Positions 27,853 through 35,324 of a stretch of 64,000 bases of DNA are shown here, in pieces; positions within the stretch are counted from its first letter, which is position 1, and each line of letters opens with the position of its first letter. The notes under the pieces were generated by a model that did not search any database, was not told the origin of the DNA, and worked only from the letters and a program-made list of their open reading frames with translations. The translations under genes and the position numbers were made by a program. Origin of the DNA: Marinobacter subterrani (GTDB taxonomy: Bacteria; Pseudomonadota; Gammaproteobacteria; Pseudomonadales; Oleiphilaceae); the NCBI RefSeq assembly GCF_001045555.1, contig NZ_LFBU01000001.1, positions 2,790,001-2,854,000 on the forward strand, given 5' to 3'.

Positions 27853-29037
27853 ATGGCTTTTCTAACCCACACAGCGGCCGCGACCGTGATTACCCTGGCT
27901 GCATTGGCGGTTGCCTCGGCACCCATCCATGCCGAATCGCTGAAGGTGCCCATCGGCTACCTGCAATGGGTTCCGGACCGGGGCCCGGTGCTTTCCAATG
28001 TGATCCCTGAGCCGGACGACGCCGGCCTGCGCGGCGCCGAACTGGCCATTGCCGATAACAGCACCACCGGCAAGTTCCTGGGCCAGAGCTACTCTCTGCA
28101 GAGTGCGGTGGCGGAATCAGAAGCGGCGGCCATTGCGGCATTTGACGCCATGCGCCAGCAGGGGATCGAGCTGTTCGTGGTCAATGCGCCAGCCCGGACC
28201 CTGAAAACACTGATCACCAGGTCCGGGGACACCACCCTCATCTTTAACGCCGGGGCCAGAGATGATGCCCTGCGTACCACCCAGTGCCACACCAACCTGC
28301 TGCACACCCTGCCCAGCTACGCCATGCTCACCGACGCCCTGGGCCAGTGGCTGAGCCAGCGACGCTGGAAGGAAGTATTCCTGATTACCGGGCCAACCGA
28401 CGCCGACAAAGGCTGGGCGAACGCCTTCCGCCGCTCCGCCAGGCGCTTCGGCCTGGAGATTGTTGAGGACAAGCCCTGGACCTTTGATGCCGACCTGCGC
28501 CGCACGGCCTCCAGAGAGTTGCCCCTGTTTACCCAGGCCGATGAATACGATGCCGTGGTGGTGGCCGATGTGCGCGGCGATTTCGGCGAGTACGTGCCAT
28601 TCAACACCTGGCTGCCAAGGCCGGTGGTAGGCACCCAGGGCATGACGCCGGTGGCCTGGCATTTCGTGGTTGAGAATTGGGGTGCCGCTCAGTTGCAATC
28701 CCGGTTCCGGGATCTGGCCGGCCGGGAGATGAACAGCGAGGACTACGCCGCCTGGGCGGCTATCCGCTCCATAGGCACCGCGGTAACCGCCATTGCCAGC
28801 GCGAACGCCGCCGACATCCGCCAGTTTCTGTTCAGCGACGACTTCCAGTTGGCCGCCTTCAAGGGCCGCAAGCTTACCTATCGCGACTGGAACGGCCAGT
28901 TGCGCCAGCCAATCCCGCTGGTGCATCCACGCGGGCTGGTGGCGCGGGCGCCGTTCGAGAGTTTCCTGCACCCGACCACCACCATGGACACTCTGGGCTT
29001 CGACCGGCCGGAGAGCCAGTGTCGGATCAACGGCTGA
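27853..29037 (+). CDS. PQQ-dependent-catabolism-associated ABC transporter substrate-binding protein (PedA2-like)
   Basis: A 394-residue periplasmic protein of the type I (branched-chain amino-acid binding-like) fold. It has a signal peptide ending at IHA (about residue 25), then LKVPIGYLQWVPDRGPVLSNVIPEPDDAG, typical of the PQQ-associated family. GCGGAGGAG precedes the ATG. It opens a four-gene operon with a beta-propeller protein and an ABC-2 type ATPase/permease pair. The substrate is unknown. An exporter ATPase combined with a binding protein is unusual; export or cofactor handling has been suggested for the ped equivalents. Confidence 0.88.
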   Translation: MAFLTHTAAATVITLAALAVASAPIHAESLKVPIGYLQWVPDRGPVLSNVIPEPDDAGLRGAELAIADNSTTGKFLGQSYSLQSAVAESEAAAIAAFDAMRQQGIELFVVNAPARTLKTLITRSGDTTLIFNAGARDDALRTTQCHTNLLHTLPSYAMLTDALGQWLSQRRWKEVFLITGPTDADKGWANAFRRSARRFGLEIVEDKPWTFDADLRRTASRELPLFTQADEYDAVVVADVRGDFGEYVPFNTWLPRPVVGTQGMTPVAWHFVVENWGAAQLQSRFRDLAGREMNSEDYAAWAAIRSIGTAVTAIASANAADIRQFLFSDDFQLAAFKGRKLTYRDWNGQLRQPIPLVHPRGLVARAPFESFLHPTTTMDTLGFDRPESQCRING

Positions 29038-29079
29038 ACGCCTCTCAAGCGCTTTTTCAAAACAGGTAGGACTTACGCC

Positions 29080-30054
29080 ATGACACCTCTGTTCAAGCAC
29101 ACGGCCCTGGCCGCCATGATTGCCCTCTCCAGCCCGGCAATGGCCAGCCTGGCCTATGTCTCGAATGAGAAAGACAACACGCTGTCAGTGATTGACACCG
29201 AAACCCTGGAAGTCGTCGACACCATTGACGTGGGCGCCCGGCCCAGGGGCATTTTGCTGTCGAAGGATCACACCAGGCTGTACATCTGCGCCAGTGACGA
29301 CGACGCCGTGCAGGTTCTGGACCTGGCCACCCGCAAGATCATCGATACCCTGCCCTCGGGCGAGGACCCGGAGCAGTTTGCGCTGCATCCGAACAACCGA
29401 CACCTGTACATTTCAAATGAAGACGACGCCATCGTGACCGTGGTCGACGTGAGCAGCGAGGAGGTGCTGGCCCAGATCGAGGTGGGGGTCGAACCGGAAG
29501 GCATGGCCGTGAGCCCGGACGGCAAGTGGGCGGTGAACACCACGGAAACCACCAGCATGCTGCACTGGATCAACACCGAGACCTTCAAGATCGAGAAAAA
29601 TATCGTTATCGGCCAGCGCCCGCGCCACGTGGAGTTCAGCAAAGACAGCAAGATCGCCTGGGCGTCGGCAGAAATCGGCGGCACTGTGCACATCATTGAT
29701 GTGGACAACCTGAGGCAGATCCATGAGCTATCTTTCAAGGTGCCCGGGGTTAACCAGGACCGGGTCCAGCCGGTCGGCATCGAGCTGACCTCCGATGGCA
29801 GATACGCCTTCGTGGCCCTCGGCCCTTCCAACCATGTAGCGGTGGTCGATGCCAGGACCTACGAGGTACTCGATTACCTGCTCGTGGGCGCCAGGGTCTG
29901 GCAGCTGGAGCTGGACAAGGACGAGAAGCACCTTTTCACCACCAACGGTGTCTCCGGTGATGTGTCTGTGATTGATGTGGAGGACATGAAGGTGATCAAA
30001 TCCATCAAGGTCGGCCGCTACCCCTGGGGTGTGGTCATTGATCCGTCGTCATGA
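29080..30054 (+). CDS. PQQ-dependent-catabolism-associated YVTN beta-propeller protein (PedB-like)
   Basis: A 324-residue secreted protein with signal peptide (cleavage near PAMA-SLAYVSNE). About seven YVTN-type repeats follow, e.g. AYVSNEKDNTLSVIDTETLEVVDTIDVGARPRGI and LYICASDDDAVQVLDLATRKIIDTLPSG. Such propellers are always linked to PQQ alcohol dehydrogenase clusters, but the activity is unknown. The stop overlaps the ATPase gene start as ATGA. Confidence 0.9.
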   Translation: MTPLFKHTALAAMIALSSPAMASLAYVSNEKDNTLSVIDTETLEVVDTIDVGARPRGILLSKDHTRLYICASDDDAVQVLDLATRKIIDTLPSGEDPEQFALHPNNRHLYISNEDDAIVTVVDVSSEEVLAQIEVGVEPEGMAVSPDGKWAVNTTETTSMLHWINTETFKIEKNIVIGQRPRHVEFSKDSKIAWASAEIGGTVHIIDVDNLRQIHELSFKVPGVNQDRVQPVGIELTSDGRYAFVALGPSNHVAVVDARTYEVLDYLLVGARVWQLELDKDEKHLFTTNGVSGDVSVIDVEDMKVIKSIKVGRYPWGVVIDPSS

Positions 30055-30773
30055 CCATTGAGGCTCGTGACCTCAGCTTCCGTTACGGCGACACGCCAGT
30101 GCTGCGGGAGGTCAGCTTCACGCTGCTCTCCGGCGGTTTCCACGCCCTGCTCGGTCCCAATGGTGCTGGCAAGTCCACCCTGTTCGGTCTTTTGACCCGG
30201 CTGCTGGCCTTGCAGCAGGGCGATATTCTGCTCGACGGCCAGTCCCTGAAAAAACAGCCCGCCGAGGCCATGCGCAAGATCGGCGTGGTGTTCCAGCAGA
30301 ATGCCCTGGATCTGGACCTGACCGTGCGCCAGAATCTGCAGTACCACGCCGCCCTGCACGGGCTGTCCCGCCGGGAAGCGCGGTTGCGGGGCGACCGGGA
30401 GCTGGAGCGCTTCGGGCTGCTGAACCGGGCCAGGGATCCGGTCCGCCAGCTCAATGGCGGGCATCGGCGCCGGGTGGAGATTGCCCGCGCCCTGCTCCAT
30501 GAACCGTCCCTGCTGTTGCTGGATGAGCCAACGGTTGGCCTGGATGTGGCCAGCCGCAAGGCGCTGAATGAGCACGTGCGCAGGCTGTGTGAGAAAGACG
30601 GCCTGACGGTACTCTGGGCCACCCACCTGATTGAAGAGGTTCGCGAGGACGACCGGGTGCTGATTCTGCATCAGGGCCAGCTGCTGGCCAACGGCGCCGG
30701 GCATGACATCTGCGAGGCCGAAGGCACCCGGGATCTGGCCGAGACCTTCCACGCCCTGACCGGAGCCGGATAA
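30051..30773 (+). CDS. ABC transporter ATP-binding protein, PQQ alcohol dehydrogenase system (PedA1-like)
   Basis: A 240-residue ABC-2 type ATPase with Walker A GPNGAGKST, Q-loop VFQQNALDLD, a variant signature LNGGHRRRVEIA in place of LSGGQ, and Walker B LLLLDEPTVGLD. It pairs with the permease three bases downstream. The signature deviation is seen in this subfamily and does not imply inactivity. Confidence 0.9.
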   Translation: MTIEARDLSFRYGDTPVLREVSFTLLSGGFHALLGPNGAGKSTLFGLLTRLLALQQGDILLDGQSLKKQPAEAMRKIGVVFQQNALDLDLTVRQNLQYHAALHGLSRREARLRGDRELERFGLLNRARDPVRQLNGGHRRRVEIARALLHEPSLLLLDEPTVGLDVASRKALNEHVRRLCEKDGLTVLWATHLIEEVREDDRVLILHQGQLLANGAGHDICEAEGTRDLAETFHALTGAG

Positions 30774-30775
30774 CC

Positions 30776-31582
30776 ATGAAAGCTGCGCATTACTGGCACT
30801 GTTTCGTCGGTATCCAGACCCGGGAGTGGCTGCGCTTCTGGCAGCAGCGCACACGGTTCGCCAGTGCCCTGGTGCGACCATTGCTGTGGCTGGTGGTGTT
30901 TGCCGCCGGCTTCCGGGCGGTACTGGGGATTTCCATCATCCCGCCCTATGAAACCTACATCACCTACGAGACCTACATCGCGCCCGGGCTGTGCGGGATG
31001 ATCGTTCTGTTCAACAGCATGCAGGGGGCCCTGTCGATGGTGTACGACCGGGAGCTGGGCAGTATGCGGGTGCTGCTGATGAGCCCCCTGCCCCGGCCGT
31101 TCCTGCTGGTGACCAAGCTGCTGGCGATGGGTGTGGTGTCGGTTGGCCAGGTGTATGTATTCCTGCTGCTGGCGCTGCTGGTGGATGTGGAGCCGCCGCT
31201 TTGGGGGTATCTTGCGGTGTTGCCGGCGCTGGTTCTGGCCAGTCTTATGCTGGGCGCCCTGGGCCTGCTGATCGCCACCTGGATCAAGCAGTTGGAGAAC
31301 TTTGCCGGGGTAATGAACTTTGTCATTTTCCCGATGTTTTTCATGTCCTCGGCGCTGTACCCGCTCTGGAAAATGAATGAAGCCAGCCCCTGGTTGTACT
31401 GGGTGTGCCAGTTCAATCCCTTCACCCATGCGGTGGAGGCGATCCGGTTCTCGCTGTACCTGGAGTGGAATCCGATGGCTTACGGGATTACCGCCGGGGT
31501 AACGGTGGTTCTGGCATTGCTTGCCACGGCAGGCTTCCGACCCCAGCGTACTAGGATACTTGGGACCTCCAAGCCGGCTTGA
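30776..31582 (+). CDS. ABC-2 type transporter permease, PQQ alcohol dehydrogenase system (PedC-like)
   Basis: A 268-residue membrane protein with six helices, of the ABC-2 exporter class. ETYIAPGLCGMIVLFNSMQGALSMVYDRELGSMRVLLMSPLPR is the conserved cytosolic segment. It forms the export pore with the preceding ATPase. The stop is 10 bp before a long inverted repeat (31593-31708) that can act as a transcription stop. Confidence 0.9.
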   Translation: MKAAHYWHCFVGIQTREWLRFWQQRTRFASALVRPLLWLVVFAAGFRAVLGISIIPPYETYITYETYIAPGLCGMIVLFNSMQGALSMVYDRELGSMRVLLMSPLPRPFLLVTKLLAMGVVSVGQVYVFLLLALLVDVEPPLWGYLAVLPALVLASLMLGALGLLIATWIKQLENFAGVMNFVIFPMFFMSSALYPLWKMNEASPWLYWVCQFNPFTHAVEAIRFSLYLEWNPMAYGITAGVTVVLALLATAGFRPQRTRILGTSKPA

Positions 31583-31592
31583 TTTGGTGTTC

Positions 31593-31708
31593 GTGGGCAG
31601 CGGGGAGAAGGTTTCCAAAACACGCTCCTTACGGCACGTCCATGTGACGCTTGGGCTCCGCCATCCCTGGCTCCGCACAGTTTTGGAAACCTTCTCCCCG
31701 CTGCCCAC
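31593..31708 (+). repeat. Long inverted repeat with conserved 60-bp core, copy 1
   Basis: Perfect 28-bp arms at 31593-31620 and 31681-31708 (inner ends ...TTTCCAAAA / TTTTGGAAA...) enclose a 60-bp core (31621-31680). The core starts CACGCTCCTTACGGCACGTC and ends GGCTCCGCACAG. The core matches copy 2 (61500-61559) at 58 of 60 positions, yet the arms are unrelated outside the inner CCAAAA/TTTTGG. It sits 10 bp after the permease stop. Confidence 0.9.
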
Positions 31709-31736
31709 CCGTATTCCATGCAAGCCTCAAATCTTT

Positions 31737-31767
31737 GTAGGTCGGATTAGCAAAGCGTAATCCGACA
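31737..31767. repeat. GTAGGTCGGATTA-type short palindromic extragenic repeat
   Basis: GTCGGATTA-(8 nt)-TAATCCGAC, a family dispersed in many proteobacterial genomes. Two more copies lie at 35207-35239 and 35279-35311. Confidence 0.8.
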
Positions 31768-31792
31768 GACGCCCGGACACCCGTCAATCAAC

Positions 31793-32464
31793 CTAAGAGC
31801 CCGTCAAATCCAGACCACGAAGCCGCCCAAGCAATCCATCGACCAACCCGGGTTCGCCCACCAGATCATCCCACTGCAGCCGGGCGGGCTTGCCATCCAG
31901 GTACCACAACCGATTCGCCAGGATCTCTGCATCCCCACCATCATGGGTAACACAGATCATCGCCATATTCGGATGCGAATCCAGAATCCCGGCAATCAGC
32001 GCTTTGAGCTCACTCGCCATTACCGGATCCAGCGAGGCAAACGGCTCGTCCAGCAACAGTAAATCGGGCTTAACCGCCAGGCAGCGGGCCAGGGCCGCCC
32101 TTCTGGCCATGCCCAGAGAAAGCTGGTCGGGGAAGTATTGGCCGTACCCGGAAAGCCCCACCTGACGCAGAAGAATCTCGGCCTCCCTGTCGCTGGCGCC
32201 GACCAGGCGCAGATTGGCACTCAAGGTTCGCCAGGGCAGCAGGCGGTGTTCCTGGAACAGATAACCCACCCGAAGTTTGTCACGTCCGATGACCGCTCTG
32301 TCCGGGACGGTTTTGTCGAGGCCGGCAATGGCGTTCAGCAACGTGGTTTTGCCGATGCCGGAAGGCCCCAGCAGGCAGATGTGGTCACCCTGGTTTATGG
32401 TGGCGAAGATTTTCCCGAGCACCGGCTGGCCGAAGTCGCGGCCGGTGAGTCTGAGTTCAAGCAT
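31793..32464 (-). CDS. ABC importer ATP-binding protein (nitrate/sulfonate/taurine type)
   Basis: A 223-residue ATPase with Walker A GPSGIGKTT, Q-loop LFQEHRLLPW, signature LSLGMARRAALARCLA and Walker B LLLLDEPFASLD. Sequence style matches SsuB/TauB. It overlaps the permease gene by 8 bp and forms an importer operon with it and the binding protein. The substrate is not identifiable from sequence. Confidence 0.88.
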   Translation of the reverse strand: MLELRLTGRDFGQPVLGKIFATINQGDHICLLGPSGIGKTTLLNAIAGLDKTVPDRAVIGRDKLRVGYLFQEHRLLPWRTLSANLRLVGASDREAEILLRQVGLSGYGQYFPDQLSLGMARRAALARCLAVKPDLLLLDEPFASLDPVMASELKALIAGILDSHPNMAMICVTHDGGDAEILANRLWYLDGKPARLQWDDLVGEPGLVDGLLGRLRGLDLTGS

Positions 32465-33233
32465 GGGCCGTCTCCGGCTGGCGCCAGCGGCTGGATCGGC
32501 GTTCGAGGGGCTGGAGGATGGCCAGTTCGATCAGCTGGACAACGGCAATAAACGCCAGGCTGTAGGCGAGGATGGCGGCGACGTCGAACACCTGGAAAGC
32601 CATGTGCAACCGGAAGCCGACGCCGCTGGAGCGGCCCAGCAGTTCGACCACCAGGACGATTTTCCAGATCAGGGCCAGGCCGCCCCGGATGGCGGCCATG
32701 AGGTAGGGAAACAGTTGCGGTACCCAGACTTCACGGAATCGCTGCCAGCGGGTGAGCTCATAGACGGTCGCCATTTCTTCGAGCCGGTAATCGAGGCTGC
32801 GGGCGCCTTCCCGGACGGTCACGGCGACGTTGGGCACTTTGTTGATGACCACGGCCATCACGGCGGCCACTTCCACCAGGCCGAACCAGACGTACATCAG
32901 GATGATGGTGACCAGGGCTGGCAGATTCAGTAACAGCACCAGCAGGGGGTCGAACAGGGCGTTGGTGGTTTGCGACCGGCCCATGACAATGCCGATGGTG
33001 GTGCCGAGCAGCATGGAGAGGATAAAAGCTACGACGACGCGCCCGAGTGTCGCGCCCAAATGGTGCCAGAGGTCGCCGGAGGCGGATTCCCGCAGCAGGG
33101 TATCCAGTACGTTCAGGGGTGTGGGCAGCAGGGGCGATTGAATCAGCCAGGCAATCAGCGACCACACCAGGACAAACGACGGCAATACCACCCAGTAGCT
33201 CCAGGCCGGCGGGCGACCTGAGCGAATACTCAT
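32457..33233 (-). CDS. ABC importer permease (nitrate/sulfonate/taurine type)
   Basis: A 258-residue inner-membrane protein with the BPD_transp_1 fold, about six helices. The EAA-like cytoplasmic loop is around EEMATVYELTRWQRFREVWVPQLFPYLMAAIRGGLALIWK. It overlaps the binding-protein gene by 4 bp and the ATPase gene by 8 bp, so the three are coupled. Confidence 0.88.
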   Translation of the reverse strand: MSIRSGRPPAWSYWVVLPSFVLVWSLIAWLIQSPLLPTPLNVLDTLLRESASGDLWHHLGATLGRVVVAFILSMLLGTTIGIVMGRSQTTNALFDPLLVLLLNLPALVTIILMYVWFGLVEVAAVMAVVINKVPNVAVTVREGARSLDYRLEEMATVYELTRWQRFREVWVPQLFPYLMAAIRGGLALIWKIVLVVELLGRSSGVGFRLHMAFQVFDVAAILAYSLAFIAVVQLIELAILQPLERRSSRWRQPETAHA

Positions 33234-34252
33234 GGCTGCCTCCGGTACAACAGGCGCGCCGGCATCAGGTTGCCCGGGTCCGCTCCGGTAAGCGCCAGCA
33301 ACTGCTGCAACTCGGCAATGCGTCGGTCGTTGAGCGGCGCAGGTGTGCCGGCAACAAAGCCTTCCCGCAGCGCGGTAAAAACGCCTTCTGCCGGGTCGCC
33401 CATCAGGGGCCGCAGCCGCTGCCAGTGGGTTGGGTTGTCGGCCAGTTCCTCTTTCGCCTGCTGCAGCGAGTTGGCAAAGCGGTCGATGAGTGGGCGATGG
33501 TTCCCGGCCCAGCCGGCCGGAAACACATAACCCAGAACCGGCAGGTTACGGTCCAGATCCATGGCGCTGAGCAGGTCCGCCATGCCAAAAGCGGAGCGCC
33601 AGCCGCCCGCCCCCTTGAGGCGGGCCGCAAAATGCCAGTAGGTAACGATGACATCGACCTGGCCGCGCTTCAGGGCCTGGCTCAACAGGGGTGGCGCCGC
33701 AAACTGTACGTCGGTGGCAGCTGACAGATTTATGCCCTGCCCGGCGGCAACCTTCTTCAGCAGTATCCAGCCCTTGCTGTCCGGCCCGCCGGCGACACCA
33801 ATGCGCTTACCGGCCAGATCGGCCACTGAGCGGATGCCGGAGTCCTCGGCCACCACGATATCGCCAATTTGGGAGGAGAATGGCACATAGAGATAGGGCG
33901 TGCCGGCCCGGAACCGGGACTGCGCCCACAGCAGGTCTGCCACCGCGCCGTTCACCGATCCGCTGGTCACCGCGAGGCGGGAGGCGGGCAGATTGGCGAC
34001 GAGCGTCAGCTCGAGCCGGTAACCGTTCTTACGATCCAGCCCACGATGCAGGATGTGGTTCAGTTCCCAGTGCGCGGTGCCGAACTGCAACACGCTGACA
34101 GACAGCGCTGGCAGGTTTCCGGGATCACCGTCACTGCTGTGTGCCGGAGCGGCCAGTACAGGCAGCAGCAGAAGTGCAACACCGATCCGTAAGAAACGGG
34201 CCACGGGCAGGAAGGATTGCAGAACGGTCTTTATTATTGGGTGCTGGTTCAT
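33230..34252 (-). CDS. ABC importer substrate-binding protein (SsuA/TauA/NrtA-like)
   Basis: A 340-residue periplasmic binding protein. The ATG at 34252 gives a signal sequence ending near AAPAHSSDGD; the ribosome site GGAAGG is unusually close. The mature core has VSVLQFGTAHWELNHILHRGLD and AGKRIGVAGGPDSKGWILLKK, as in nitrate/sulfonate/taurine binding proteins. It is divergent from the response-regulator gene, with the variant PQQ-regulon element in the shared 169-bp promoter region, which suggests co-regulation with alcohol oxidation. Confidence 0.82.
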   Translation of the reverse strand: MNQHPIIKTVLQSFLPVARFLRIGVALLLLPVLAAPAHSSDGDPGNLPALSVSVLQFGTAHWELNHILHRGLDRKNGYRLELTLVANLPASRLAVTSGSVNGAVADLLWAQSRFRAGTPYLYVPFSSQIGDIVVAEDSGIRSVADLAGKRIGVAGGPDSKGWILLKKVAAGQGINLSAATDVQFAAPPLLSQALKRGQVDVIVTYWHFAARLKGAGGWRSAFGMADLLSAMDLDRNLPVLGYVFPAGWAGNHRPLIDRFANSLQQAKEELADNPTHWQRLRPLMGDPAEGVFTALREGFVAGTPAPLNDRRIAELQQLLALTGADPGNLMPARLLYRRQP

Positions 34253-34287
34253 CCTTCCACGATACGAACCCGCCCGCCGGGCAAGAA

Positions 34288-34315
34288 TAGTACTTTGGTG
34301 CCTGTTTTTTGGTGC
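34288..34315 (+). promoter_or_regulatory. Putative regulon element in the divergent region before the LuxR regulator
   Basis: TAGTACTTTGGTGCCTGTTT then TTTGGTGCG. It matches the pqqA upstream site over GTACTTTGG and TTTTGGTGC. It could act on the regulator gene (autoregulation), the importer operon, or both. Confidence 0.5.
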
Positions 34316-34421
34316 GATGGTCGCATTCAACCCGGGATGCAGATGGCGTGTAATGGAATCATCACAATAATAAACAGAGGATCGGAACCGACTCCGGTGA
34401 TTCTCTGCACAGGAGGCCGCC

Positions 34422-35195
34422 ATGCTGAACGAGCTCGATGCCGCACTCTCTTCCGAAACCCGCTATCATGATTCGGAAGCCATTCCCGACACTGAAAACA
34501 GACAGGTAGAAACATCCATGGAGCCGGCTTACAAGATTCTGATTGCCGACGACCACCCGCTGTTCCGGGAAGCCATCAGCAGCGTGATCGCTTCCGGTTT
34601 TGCCGGCAGCGAAATCATCGAAACGGCGGATCTGGACAGCGCCCTGGAACTCACCCGCGAAAACGACGACCTGGACCTGATCCTGCTGGACCTCAACATG
34701 CCCGGCATGCACGGGCTGAACGGCCTGATCACCCTGCGTAATGAAGCACCCACCATTCCGGTGGTGATCGTGTCTGCCGAGGAAGACAAACAGGTGGTGC
34801 TGCAGGCCATCACCTACGGCGCCTGTGGCTTCATCACCAAGTCCTCACCCCGGGCCCAGATGACCGAGGCCATCCAGCAGATCCTCAACGGCAATGTGTA
34901 CCTGCCATCTGACATCATCCGCACCGGCAAGGAAAGCAGCAGCCGACGCAGCCGGCACGAAGACAACCCGATCTCGCCGGAACTGCTCAACTCCCTGACC
35001 CGCCGCCAGTTGCTGGTGCTGGAGCGCATGTCCAAGGGCGAATCCAACAAGCAGATCGCCTACAACCTGAACATCGCCGAAACCACGGTAAAGGCCCACG
35101 TCTCGGCCATCCTGCGAAAGCTCGGGGTGCACAACCGGGTGCAGGCGATTCTCTCGGCCAGCGATGTGGATTTCAGCCAGTATTTGAAGCGTTAA
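34422..35195 (+). CDS. erdR: LuxR-family (NarL-type) response regulator, ErdR-like
   Basis: A 257-residue response regulator. The receiver domain spans about residues 35-155, with DDHPLF acidic pocket, phospho-acceptor Asp90 in [13 protein letters not shown] and Lys in [12 protein letters not shown] GerE/LuxR DNA-binding domain at about 185-245 has [31 protein letters not shown] five bases before the ATG at 34422 supports the long start; an internal ATG at 34518 would give the bare receiver. Sequence style resembles ErdR, a regulator of ethanol oxidation in Pseudomonas. It is near the NahK-like kinase. Confidence 0.85.
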   Translation: MLNELDAALSSETRYHDSEAIPDTENRQVETSMEPAYKILIADDHPLFREAISSVIASGFAGSEIIETADLDSALELTRENDDLDLILLDLNMPGMHGLNGLITLRNEAPTIPVVIVSAEEDKQVVLQAITYGACGFITKSSPRAQMTEAIQQILNGNVYLPSDIIRTGKESSSRRSRHEDNPISPELLNSLTRRQLLVLERMSKGESNKQIAYNLNIAETTVKAHVSAILRKLGVHNRVQAILSASDVDFSQYLKR

Positions 35196-35206
35196 GGTAG
35201 CGTATT

Positions 35207-35239
35207 TGTCGGATTACGCCTTTGGCTAATCCGACCTAC
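35207..35239. repeat. GTAGGTCGGATTA-type repeat, second copy
   Basis: TGTCGGATTACGCCTTTGGC then TAATCCGACCTAC, just after the regulator stop. A degenerate half copy follows at 35241-35257. Confidence 0.8.
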
Positions 35240-35278
35240 ATTGCTAATACGACCTACCTTTTGAGCAATCATCCCCGC

Positions 35279-35311
35279 GTAGGTCGGATTAGGCGCAGCC
35301 GTAATCCGACA
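35279..35311. repeat. GTAGGTCGGATTA-type repeat, third copy
   Basis: GTAGGTCGGATTAGGCGCAG then CCGTAATCCGACA, opposite in orientation to the copy at 35207. The two face each other between convergent genes. Confidence 0.8.
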
Positions 35312-35324
35312 CCCATTGTCAATC

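Noticed and set aside
31593-31708. Integron attC site or CRISPR-like unit
   Set aside because: No integrase, cassette series, or regular spacing; only isolated copies after stop codons.
30671-31723. Minus-strand 350-aa ORF over the ABC permease
   Set aside because: Antisense to the permease; its N-terminal part is translated from the inverted repeat.
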